DNA of 64,000 nucleotides from Marinobacter sediminicola (lineage in GTDB: Bacteria; Pseudomonadota; Gammaproteobacteria; Pseudomonadales; Oleiphilaceae): contig NZ_JAVIXR010000003.1 of the NCBI RefSeq assembly GCF_031157525.1, positions 186,001 through 250,000 of the forward strand. The letters run 5' to 3'. Positions within the stretch are counted from its first letter, which is position 1. The number at the start of each line of letters is the position of its first letter. A program made the position numbers and the translations under genes. Shown in pieces: positions 52,757 to 60,225 of the stretch. Below the pieces are notes generated by a model. It was not told the DNA's origin, searched no databases, and saw nothing but the letters and a program-made list of their open reading frames with translations.

Positions 52757-53038
52757 ATGCGTAAACTGACAATCGCCGGAATCGCACTGGCTACTGCTCT
52801 GACTGCAGGTTGTGCAACTAACGATCAGGGCGCTCTTGACGAAGCAAATGCAACTGCAAGCTCTGCTGAGCAGTCTGCAGACAAGGCAATGAACACCGCT
52901 AACAGTGCAGCTAGCGCTGCGCGTTCTGCTCAGCAGACCGCTGACCGTGCACTGGCCGCAGCTAAAGCAGCTCAGAAATCAGCTGACGAAGCTAACGAGC
53001 GCGCCAAGCGTATGCTCGATCGTGCAAGCAAGAAGTAA
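52757..53038 (+). CDS. OprI/Lpp-like alanine-zipper outer-membrane lipoprotein
   Basis: The 93-residue lipoprotein has a signal peptide with lipobox TAGC (Cys at about residue 19), then a long Ala-rich heptad repeat predicted to form a trimeric coiled coil, ending ADEANERAKRMLDRASKK. Pseudomonas OprI ends almost identically (ADEANERALRMLEKASRK). The C-terminal lysine is the residue that L,D-transpeptidases join to peptidoglycan in E. coli Lpp. AAGGGG lies before the ATG. It is a single-gene unit with a strong intrinsic terminator, as befits an abundant structural protein. Two L,D-transpeptidase genes flank it. Confidence 0.92.
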   Translation: MRKLTIAGIALATALTAGCATNDQGALDEANATASSAEQSADKAMNTANSAASAARSAQQTADRALAAAKAAQKSADEANERAKRMLDRASKK

Positions 53039-53062
53039 GACTTCTGCTTAAAAGCATGATAG

Positions 53063-53090
53063 AAAAAGGCCGGGATTCCCGGCCTTTTTT
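53063..53090 (+). terminator. Intrinsic terminator after the OprI-like gene
   Basis: GGCCGGG (53068-53074) and CCCGGCC (53078-53084) form a tight GC stem flanked by AAAAA on the left and TTTTTT on the right, so it works in both directions. It separates the lipoprotein gene from the convergent SDR gene that ends at 53106. Confidence 0.9.
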
Positions 53091-53105
53091 ATTGCGCTTG
53101 ATTCG

Positions 53106-53858
53106 TCAGAACAGCTTGGCCAATACTGAAACCGGCAGGCGCCGGATGAGGAAGCCAATAGGCGTCCAGGGCCAACAAGGCACAAAACTCTCACTCTTCC
53201 CGGACTCAATGGCTTTCACCATCGCCTTGCAGCCAGTTTGCGCATCCACAATGAACGGCGCATTTTTCACCTTTTCATTGATTGCTGTTCTGATATAGCC
53301 CGGATACAGCGTTGTCACCTTGATGGGCGATTTCGTCTTTTTCAGTTCAACCCGCAAGCCCTCTGAAAGCGCCGCAAGGCCCACCTTGGTTGCCGCATAG
53401 GTGTTCACATTACCCGGCATGCCGCGCACAGCGGTTACTGACGACACGGTTACCAGATGCCCCCGGTTTTGCTCACGAAAAATCTCCATGGCCGCTTCCA
53501 TTTGCGCCAGGGCGGCAACAAAGTTGGTTTCTGCGGTTTGGCGGTTGGCGTTAAACGCACCGGTACCCAGAGGCTGGCCTTTGCCAATGCCGGCATTAAC
53601 GATAATCCGGTCCAGGCTGCCAAATTCCTGCTGAAAGGCCCTGAACACCTCAAAATTCTGTTCGTGATTATTCACATCCAGTGCACGAATACTGATAGTA
53701 ATCTGAGGGTATTTGCCCGCCAGCTCATCACGCAAGGTTTCCAGCCGTTCGGTACGGCGAGCGCACAGGGCCAGGTTATCGCCTCTGGCCGCAAACTCAC
53801 GGGCCATGCCCTCACCAAGTCCGGAACTGGCTCCGGTGATCAGTATGGTGCGTTTCAT
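53106..53858 (-). CDS. Short-chain dehydrogenase/reductase (YdfG/Rv2509-like)
   Basis: The 250-residue SDR has TGASSGLGEGMAREF (nucleotide binding), ARRTERL, NAGIG, VTVSSVTA (catalytic Ser) and YAATKVGLAAL (Tyr and Lys). The Arg-Arg after the second strand suggests NADPH preference. The C-terminal PWTPIGFLIRRLPVSVLAKLF is hydrophobic and may contact membrane or lipid. The substrate is not deducible. It is convergent with the OprI-like gene and transcribed alone. Confidence 0.9.
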   Translation of the reverse strand: MKRTILITGASSGLGEGMAREFAARGDNLALCARRTERLETLRDELAGKYPQITISIRALDVNNHEQNFEVFRAFQQEFGSLDRIIVNAGIGKGQPLGTGAFNANRQTAETNFVAALAQMEAAMEIFREQNRGHLVTVSSVTAVRGMPGNVNTYAATKVGLAALSEGLRVELKKTKSPIKVTTLYPGYIRTAINEKVKNAPFIVDAQTGCKAMVKAIESGKSESFVPCWPWTPIGFLIRRLPVSVLAKLF

Positions 53859-53906
53859 GAATTCTCCCGATTTATCGTTATATGGAAAACTGCGCTGCGC
53901 GCGACA

Positions 53907-54965
53907 TCAGAAATACAGCTTCTGTTCCGGCTTATCTGATACTGGGCTCTGTTTGTCTTTAGGCGTTTTGTCTGAAGCCACCTGTGAAATCTGCTCTCCC
54001 ACCATAGCCGGAATACCGTCCGCCTGGTCTACCGCCAGCTCTATCGCCTTGCGCTGAACCTCTACACCCGGGTGTTTCAAGCGGAAGGCTTCAACCTCCT
54101 GAGTTACTTCTCGCCATAGGCGATCTCTGTCCTGCTGGCTGTAGTCTTCATGGGGGCGGTGAACTTCAAGCCACACTTCTCCTCCGGACATGCCCATCTT
54201 TACCGGCTTATTCACAATCTGGACCGACGTCCCTTTGCTCACCTGATAAACAAAACGCGAGATGTCTTCGTTGTACATGCGAAAGCAGCCATGACTGACG
54301 GGCATTCCAACGCCAAACCGTTTGTTGGTGCCGTGAATCAGATACCCCTTCTCACTCAGCAAAAGAGCATGGGTTCCTAACGGGTTATCCGGGCCAGGCG
54401 GAATCATGCGGGGGAGGAAATCACCCGAGGCTGCATGTTCGGCACGAATGCTCTCGGGGGGATACCACGCCGGTGATTCCAATGGCATGGTGACCTTTGC
54501 ATCGGCCAGTGGGGACGGATTCTCGGAGGTGCCGACGCCCACCGGATAGACCTGCACACCATCTTCTGCAAAATAGTAAAGCCGGTATTCCGCCAGGTTA
54601 ATCACAATGCCTTCACGGCGGACATCCGGAATTATGTACTGGCGCGGCAGGGTGATGTTGGTGCCTTCACCCGGGAGCCAGGGATCGACCCCCGGATTGG
54701 CTTTCACCAATTCGAGATAGCCCATTGCAAGCTGGCTACCCACTTCGGCAAAGGTATCTTCGTACTGGGTGGTAAACACGTCGAGCCGGCCCGCCAGATC
54801 CCCTTTGATCTCGAACGTTGGTACACGGGGGCTACGATCCGTTGCCTGCACCGCCGCAGGCTGCTCTGGCGTGCTTTTTGGCTTTGCCGCCCACACCGGC
54901 TGAAAAGCCAGGCTTCCTGCTAGTAACGCCAGTACTGAATACGTTTTAAATCCCATAAACCCCAT
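53907..54965 (-). CDS. L,D-transpeptidase of the ErfK/YbiS/YcfS type
   Basis: The 352-residue protein has a signal peptide (to about residue 26), a LysM-like region (~65-108), and a YkuD domain with His211 (LIHGTN) and the SHGCFRM active-site motif (Cys227). This layout is that of the E. coli ErfK/YbiS/YcfS enzymes that covalently join Braun lipoprotein to peptidoglycan. An extended C-terminal tail (residues 260-352) is charged. It is only ~0.9 kb from the OprI-like gene, its likely substrate, though on the other strand and separated by the SDR gene. Confidence 0.9.
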   Translation of the reverse strand: MGFMGFKTYSVLALLAGSLAFQPVWAAKPKSTPEQPAAVQATDRSPRVPTFEIKGDLAGRLDVFTTQYEDTFAEVGSQLAMGYLELVKANPGVDPWLPGEGTNITLPRQYIIPDVRREGIVINLAEYRLYYFAEDGVQVYPVGVGTSENPSPLADAKVTMPLESPAWYPPESIRAEHAASGDFLPRMIPPGPDNPLGTHALLLSEKGYLIHGTNKRFGVGMPVSHGCFRMYNEDISRFVYQVSKGTSVQIVNKPVKMGMSGGEVWLEVHRPHEDYSQQDRDRLWREVTQEVEAFRLKHPGVEVQRKAIELAVDQADGIPAMVGEQISQVASDKTPKDKQSPVSDKPEQKLYF

Positions 54966-55009
54966 TCCAGATAAACCTGCTTCTTAGCATGCAGTGACAG
55001 CCGACACCC

Positions 55010-55579
55010 TCAGTAGTTCCAAACCACTGATGACAGTGTCACAACCGCCATAACTGCGAACAATATACTTGCACAAACCCGGGCAGCTGCCAGCGGCAAT
55101 CTGTCCATCAACCAGTGCCCCGCTATAATAACCGGTATATTGGCCAGCAACATCCCCGCTGTTGTACCGATAACAACCCAGAGAGTCTCAGTATAGCGAG
55201 CAGCCAGAACAACGGTGGCTATCTGGGTTTTGTCGCCCATCTCTGCGAGAAAGAACATCACCGTGGTTGCTGTGAAGGCGCCCATGCCCAGAAACCGTGA
55301 GCTTTCGCTGTCGTCTTTATCTGGCACCAACAACCACAGGGCAATTACCACAAAGCTCAGGGCGAGAATCCAGGGTAACCAGGCTGCAGGAATCCAGGCG
55401 GCCACCCAGGCTCCCAACCAGGCCGATAGTGCGTGATTCAGGATCGTCGCAATGAGTATGCCCATAATGATGGGAAAGCGCTGGGAGTAGCGAGCAACGA
55501 GGAACAGCGAGAGTAGCTGGGTTTTGTCGCCAATTTCGGCAATGGCAACGGCTACTGTAGAAGTGAGAAATGCGTCCAT
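55010..55579 (-). CDS. TMEM165/GDT1 family Mn2+ exporter (MneA-like)
   Basis: The 189-residue membrane protein (UPF0016) has six or seven helices and the duplicated signature E-x-G-D-K-T: EIGDKT near residue 15 and EMGDKT near 113. Bacterial members such as MneA export manganese. A yybP-ykoY Mn2+ riboswitch directly precedes the gene, which makes manganese efflux the best assignment here. The stretch just upstream of the ATG (CCGGAAGA) includes the ribosome binding site that the riboswitch can mask. Confidence 0.92.
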   Translation of the reverse strand: MDAFLTSTVAVAIAEIGDKTQLLSLFLVARYSQRFPIIMGILIATILNHALSAWLGAWVAAWIPAAWLPWILALSFVVIALWLLVPDKDDSESSRFLGMGAFTATTVMFFLAEMGDKTQIATVVLAARYTETLWVVIGTTAGMLLANIPVIIAGHWLMDRLPLAAARVCASILFAVMAVVTLSSVVWNY

Positions 55580-55764
55580 GGATTCTTCCGGGGCGGATAG
55601 TCAGACATGAGACAGCTCACCATCCGCCCTTGGGGGTGAAACTGCCTCAGGTCTCGCCAATTTCACTGAAACCAAGTGAAACACGGTAGCCATGGGGATT
55701 GAGCCCCAAGTATGTTGACCACCGTCCGCCCCGGATACCGGTTGCGGAGGCTACTCCCCTGAAG
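55580..55764 (-). ncRNA. yybP-ykoY manganese riboswitch (aptamer 55645-55764)
   Basis: Read on the minus strand, the leader holds the conserved yybP-ykoY elements: GGGGAGTAG (55751-55759), GTCAACATACT, CTACCGT and GGCGAGACC. P1 is CTTCAGG (55758-55764) with CCTGAGG (55645-55651). The expression platform (55580-55644) can fold two ways: a local 8-bp hairpin (55591-55598 with 55622-55629), or an 11-bp pairing of 55587-55597 with 55725-55735 inside the aptamer. The second covers the start of the GGAAGA ribosome binding site. So Mn2+ binding, by holding the aptamer, should free translation. It regulates the Mn2+ exporter gene. Confidence 0.92.
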
Positions 55765-55807
55765 AGTTGAACTAATGCTAATCAATCACGCGGATTATGG
55801 CAAACCG

Positions 55808-57202
55808 TTAAGCGCGCATGCGCCAAACAGGCAACACCGCCACCGCTACAAATACAGCAACCAGCCACCAGGCCGCATGGAACGCATTGATTGTGGGTAC
55901 GCCGCCGCTGTGCTCACCAAACTCAATGGTCAGTGCCACAATATTCACGCCAAAAGCCCCACCCAACTGGCGGGTAAAATTGATGGTACTGGAGCCTGCG
56001 CCCAGCTCTTCGGGTTTAAGTGGGTTCAGCGCGCCAATAGACAAGGATGGCAACATGAACCCAATCCCTATACGCCCAAATACGGTCCAGAGCGCAAGCC
56101 ATCCAAACGCCAGAGTAAGGTTAGATAGCGCAAAAAGTATGGCCGATGACGCAAACATCGCCATACCGAAAATAACCAGTTTACGTGCATCACCGCCACG
56201 GTCGGCGAGCTTTCCGGCCAGCGGGAATGTCATGCCCAAAACAATGCCCGCCGGCAGCATCAGCAGCCCCGCCTGGGTCGCTGTATAACCCAAGGCCGTT
56301 TGAACATAGAGCGGTATCAGGTAGGTGGAGCCAAACAGCGCCAATCCCAGCGCCATAGCGCCCAGATTGGCATACAGGAAGCTGGGCTTACGCAGCAGGC
56401 TGACATTTACCAAGGGATGCTTTATGCGCTTTTCACGCAGAACAAACAGAACCAGTAGCAGCAGCGCCACCAGCCCTTCAATGGCAACCCGAACTTCCTG
56501 ACCGTCCAGATTTTGCAGGCGGTTCAGGGTATCAAGGGCAAGCCCGATAGTGGCGCCCAGCAACACCAGGCCGGGCAGATCAAACCGATAAGGCGCTGGC
56601 CGGGAGGCCGGTACCGGCAGGAATCTCAGCGCCATAAATACGCCAATGAATGTGACCGGTGCCGGCGCAAACATTACAAAACGCCAGTCCAGTTGATCCA
56701 CCAGAAAGCCGCCCAGCACAGGCCCAAGTGCCGGTGCCAACACCACGCCCATGCCATAGATACCCATGGCTTGACCACGTTTATTGCGGGGGAATATGCG
56801 GAACACAAGGTACATGCCCATGGGCTGCATCAGGCCAGCCATGGCGCCCTGGCCAATGCGAGCGGCAATGAGTTGCTCCGGTGAACTGGCAAAACCGCCA
56901 ACCACGGAAATCACTGTAAACGCTGCCATGGCAACCGCCAGGGTCTTGCGCACGCCAAAGTGATCAAGCAGCCATGAAGACGCCAGCATGGTGGTGGTCA
57001 TGGCCGCAATAAACCCGGTTGCGAGCCAGTGCACCATGCCTTGGCGAATACCAAATTCCACCATGATTTCGTGAAGTGCCACATTCACTACAGTGGCACT
57101 CAACACGGTGGCAATGGTGCCCACCATTACCGTACAGACCGCTAGCCAACGCCAGCTATCGCCATATCGGGCCGTCAGCCCTGCTACTGAATTATCACTC
57201 AA
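55808..57202 (-). CDS. MFS transporter, DHA2/EmrB family
   Basis: The 464-residue protein has 14 predicted membrane helices, with the early GIRQGMVHWLATGFIAAMTTTMLASSWLLDHFGVRKT (motif A/D1 region) and GQGAMAGLMQPMGMYLVFRIFPRNKRGQAMG in the middle, as in EmrB/QacA-type drug:H+ antiporters. Its ATG lies four bases after the MarR-type gene stop, so the pair is an operon in which the repressor controls its own efflux pump. The substrate is unknown. No EmrA-type membrane-fusion partner is nearby. Confidence 0.9.
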   Translation of the reverse strand: MSDNSVAGLTARYGDSWRWLAVCTVMVGTIATVLSATVVNVALHEIMVEFGIRQGMVHWLATGFIAAMTTTMLASSWLLDHFGVRKTLAVAMAAFTVISVVGGFASSPEQLIAARIGQGAMAGLMQPMGMYLVFRIFPRNKRGQAMGIYGMGVVLAPALGPVLGGFLVDQLDWRFVMFAPAPVTFIGVFMALRFLPVPASRPAPYRFDLPGLVLLGATIGLALDTLNRLQNLDGQEVRVAIEGLVALLLLVLFVLREKRIKHPLVNVSLLRKPSFLYANLGAMALGLALFGSTYLIPLYVQTALGYTATQAGLLMLPAGIVLGMTFPLAGKLADRGGDARKLVIFGMAMFASSAILFALSNLTLAFGWLALWTVFGRIGIGFMLPSLSIGALNPLKPEELGAGSSTINFTRQLGGAFGVNIVALTIEFGEHSGGVPTINAFHAAWWLVAVFVAVAVLPVWRMRA

Positions 57203-57206
57203 CGGA

Positions 57207-57632
57207 TTACTTCTGCATTTCGCCGTTTTCCATGATTCTGTGGAACACCTTCAGGGCGACCGCAATATCGCCTTCATCCACACCCTCAAGCATTTCATCC
57301 CGCAGCAGATTGGCACGAGCAGTGAGAACCTCCATGAATTCACGGCCAGGGTCGGTCAAGTGCAACCGGCGGGCTCTGCGATCGTTGGGGCAAGCCCGAC
57401 GCTCAATCAATTTCTGTTGTTCAAGGCTATCGAGCAGACGCACAAGCGTGGGATTTTCAATGGCCATCAATCCGGCCAGTTCACGCTGGGTCAGCCCTTC
57501 GCCACCTTGCTGCAGATAAACCATGGTGGTCCATCGAGCCTGGGTGACGCCCAGGTCTTTGAGGCGTTCATCCAACAATTTCCGCCAGCGGCGGGTTACT
57601 CGAGCGACGGCAAAAGGGAACTCATCTTTCAT
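57207..57632 (-). CDS. MarR-family transcriptional regulator
   Basis: The 141-residue protein has the MarR winged helix: LTQRELAGLMAIENPTLVRLLDSLEQQKLIERRACPNDRRARRLHLTDPG. MarR repressors of this type release DNA on binding aromatic compounds and often govern adjacent efflux genes. The start at 57632 has GGAG eight bases upstream; the longer frame adds 20 residues of non-family sequence. The MFS gene begins four bases after its stop. This is not an EctR candidate by position. Confidence 0.92.
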   Translation of the reverse strand: MKDEFPFAVARVTRRWRKLLDERLKDLGVTQARWTTMVYLQQGGEGLTQRELAGLMAIENPTLVRLLDSLEQQKLIERRACPNDRRARRLHLTDPGREFMEVLTARANLLRDEMLEGVDEGDIAVALKVFHRIMENGEMQK

Positions 57633-57802
57633 AGTGACTACTCCGTTCCGAGGCCGGAATCGCGCTTCGCGTATCGTGCTGCGCCGGCCCACAGGCTTAC
57701 ATTACAGGAAAGCTACCAATAGTAAGCTAACAATTGGCATAAGAACAGATGTAAAAATAAAAACAAAATCGGAAAACCTGAAATTTACTCAAAGTCCCGG
57801 GT

Positions 57803-59089
57803 TCAACCTGTGTGACGCAGGGACTCCTCGTTCATTTCCTCAGCCTCCGGAGACTCACAAAACTCCGTATTTCGCGGATCCAGCTCTGTCAGTACAGACG
57901 AGGTTTCCGGCATGGCTGGCACATAGTCTTCCTGATCTTCCACTGCTACGTCTTCTGTGTAGGTAATGCGCAGGGATGTGACGATGGCAAGAACCAGCAG
58001 GAACCCGGCGTTGCCCAGGAACAAGCCTTTTGGGCCCAGCAGGTTGATCAGCTCGGCCATCACGATGGGGCCAATCACACTGCCAACGCCATAGCTGAGT
58101 AACAGCGTGGCGCTGGCCGCAACAATACGGGTGCTTTCCATGCGGTCGTTGGTGATCGCAACGGAAATCGGGTAAATCGTTGCCGAAAGGCCGGTAAACG
58201 CACCTACCAGAAATGTGAGCTGCCAAAGGTTGTCGGCCCCGGTAAAACTGACACCAACCGCTGCCAGCGCGGCGAAAAACACTACCCAGAACATCACTCG
58301 GCGCCGGTCAAAGCGGTCACACAGCCGCCCCAAAGGCCAAGCAAGTATCATGGCGGCTATAATGGCGCTGGCCATGAAGGTTGATGTTTTGGCGACATCC
58401 AGCCCCATCAAGGTCGCGTAAACCGGGCCCATGGCATAAAACCCACCAATGAGAACGCCACAGACCAGAGCTCCTGCAACACCGGTAAACGACTCTCGGG
58501 CCAAGGTGAAAAAGGAGATACGCTGAACCTGCTCGATGATGGGAGCCTCCATGCGGGTGAGCGACAGAGGAACCAACGCCAGAGTCAGCAAAATCGCGGC
58601 GATGGAAAACGGCATGAAATTGGCGGGGTCACCCACGTTGATTATGAGCTGCCCTCCCGCCGCAGAAAGGTAAAAAATAATCTGATAGACCGCAAACATT
58701 GCCCCGCGATTGCTGTTGGTCGCTCGGCTGGAGAACCAACTCTCAATGACCACCAAAACGCCTGCGATGGTAAAACCGGAAAGCACGCGTAAGAGCGCCC
58801 AGAACACCATCGATATAGCCATCGGATACATCAATGACGTAACCGCTGCAATCGCCGCAAAAACTGCAAACGCGCGGATATGCCCGACACGGCCGATAAT
58901 ATGGTGCACGTAGAGGGTGCCCAGAACAAAGCCAATGGAATAGCACACCAACACCCAGCCGATGATGTCGGGTGAAACCGACTCGATGCTCAGGCGAATG
59001 CCCAGCAACGTCATCAGAAATGCATTTCCGCTGACCAGCAAAACGATGCTCAAAAGGAGAGCAGAAAGAGAGGCGACCATTCGGGTCAT
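57803..59089 (-). CDS. MFS transporter, YcaD-like
   Basis: The 428-residue protein has 12 membrane helices and the YcaD-like start (LSIVLLVSGNAFLMTLLGIRLSIE), followed by GYVLGTLYVHHIIGRVGHIRAFA-type (GFVLGTLYVHHIIGRVGHIRAF) and RVLSGFTIAGVLVVIESWF. The last ~45 residues form an acidic cytoplasmic tail (EDVAVEDQEDYVPAMPE). The substrate is unknown; a small organic solute is likely. It is transcribed alone, divergent from the WYL regulator gene across 217 bp. Confidence 0.88.
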   Translation of the reverse strand: MTRMVASLSALLLSIVLLVSGNAFLMTLLGIRLSIESVSPDIIGWVLVCYSIGFVLGTLYVHHIIGRVGHIRAFAVFAAIAAVTSLMYPMAISMVFWALLRVLSGFTIAGVLVVIESWFSSRATNSNRGAMFAVYQIIFYLSAAGGQLIINVGDPANFMPFSIAAILLTLALVPLSLTRMEAPIIEQVQRISFFTLARESFTGVAGALVCGVLIGGFYAMGPVYATLMGLDVAKTSTFMASAIIAAMILAWPLGRLCDRFDRRRVMFWVVFFAALAAVGVSFTGADNLWQLTFLVGAFTGLSATIYPISVAITNDRMESTRIVAASATLLLSYGVGSVIGPIVMAELINLLGPKGLFLGNAGFLLVLAIVTSLRITYTEDVAVEDQEDYVPAMPETSSVLTELDPRNTEFCESPEAEEMNEESLRHTG

Positions 59090-59306
59090 GGCGGAAACTC
59101 CGGAGGTTCTAACCAGCTATTACAGCAGCCCTTAGCGGGCCTGACTACTAAGCACTTCCCGAAGCGGGAAAAAGCCTCGGAGCGCAGCAAACTGGGGCCA
59201 CTGCGCTGTTTCACAGCGTTTTACATTAATGCGCCGTAACAGACCCGCAAGTCCATAGGAGGTAACATCGATAATCATTATTCAACGAACCCGTGAGCGT
59301 CTGGTT

Positions 59307-60209
59307 ATGAAAAAAACGGACTGGCCCATCCGATGGGATTTGCTGCTTCGCTACCGTCTCATCGAAACCATCGCACTGTGGGAAGGTCGCCTGACGACAA
59401 ATCACATTTGCCACAGCTTTGGTATTGGTAGGCAGCAGGCATCCAAGGATATAAACACATACCTGCGCGAACTCGCCCCGGGCAACCTTGTTTATGACCG
59501 CCATCTAAAGGGCTATGTGCCGGCTCCCCGTTACCAGCCAGTCGTGACCCGCGGGCATGTCAGCGAGTATCTGGATCTACTGGCACGCCAGCAAAGCCTC
59601 AGCAGTACATTTGAAGCCCTGGACATCGGTTTGCCAGACAGCACCGTTGTATACAGCCCTAACCGCGTCATTGCACCCGAAACCATGCGCGCTGTCGTAA
59701 CGGCAACACGATATGGCAGGCAACTCCGAGCCAGCTACTCTTCCCTGAGCCGCCCCGAAGCCGTTGAAGGCATTCTTGAGCCGCACACTCTGGTGTGCAC
59801 AGGCAATAACTGGCACCTGCGCGCCTGGTGTGATTCCAACCGGGAGTTCCGGGATTTTGCCCTCAGCCGCTTCCACGCAGCACCTGTGGCCCTGCGGCAA
59901 AAGGCGAAACACTCCGTGCAGCAGGATGAAGACTGGAACCGCACGGTTACCATGTCCATCTCCCCGGATCACCGCCTTACCGAAGCTCAGCAAAAAATCA
60001 TCGCGCTGGACTATGGCATGGAACATGGCCGCCTGGACGTTGAGACCCGCGCAGCTCTCGCACCCTATGTGCTGTCGCGCCTGGGAATCACGCTCGACAA
60101 TTACCATCCGGACCCACTCGTTCAGCAACTAGAACTGACCAATCCGGATCACCTCGGATTTGGCAGCAAACGTGAACGCGCCCTGAAAGCCGTAGCTGGC
60201 CTACGCTAA
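59307..60209 (+). CDS. WYL-domain regulator (BrxR/CapW-like)
   Basis: The 300-residue protein has the three-part layout of BrxR/CapW transcription factors: a winged HTH at residues 7-60 (RWDLLLRYRLIETIALWEGRL..), a WYL domain in the middle (~125-210, ending ...FALSRFHAA), and a C-terminal dimerisation (WCX-like) domain. Such regulators usually repress antiphage operons (BREX, CBASS). Here it precedes a secreted nuclease gene by 16 bp in the same direction, so it may regulate that gene and itself. The ligand is probably nucleic acid or nucleotide. Confidence 0.85.
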   Translation: MKKTDWPIRWDLLLRYRLIETIALWEGRLTTNHICHSFGIGRQQASKDINTYLRELAPGNLVYDRHLKGYVPAPRYQPVVTRGHVSEYLDLLARQQSLSSTFEALDIGLPDSTVVYSPNRVIAPETMRAVVTATRYGRQLRASYSSLSRPEAVEGILEPHTLVCTGNNWHLRAWCDSNREFRDFALSRFHAAPVALRQKAKHSVQQDEDWNRTVTMSISPDHRLTEAQQKIIALDYGMEHGRLDVETRAALAPYVLSRLGITLDNYHPDPLVQQLELTNPDHLGFGSKRERALKAVAGLR

Positions 60210-60225
60210 CCGTTAAGCGAGCAGT

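Noticed and set aside
57207..57632. EctR-type ectoine repressor
   Set aside because: It is a MarR protein but lies 42 kb from ectA and is four bases from an efflux gene, which is its natural target.
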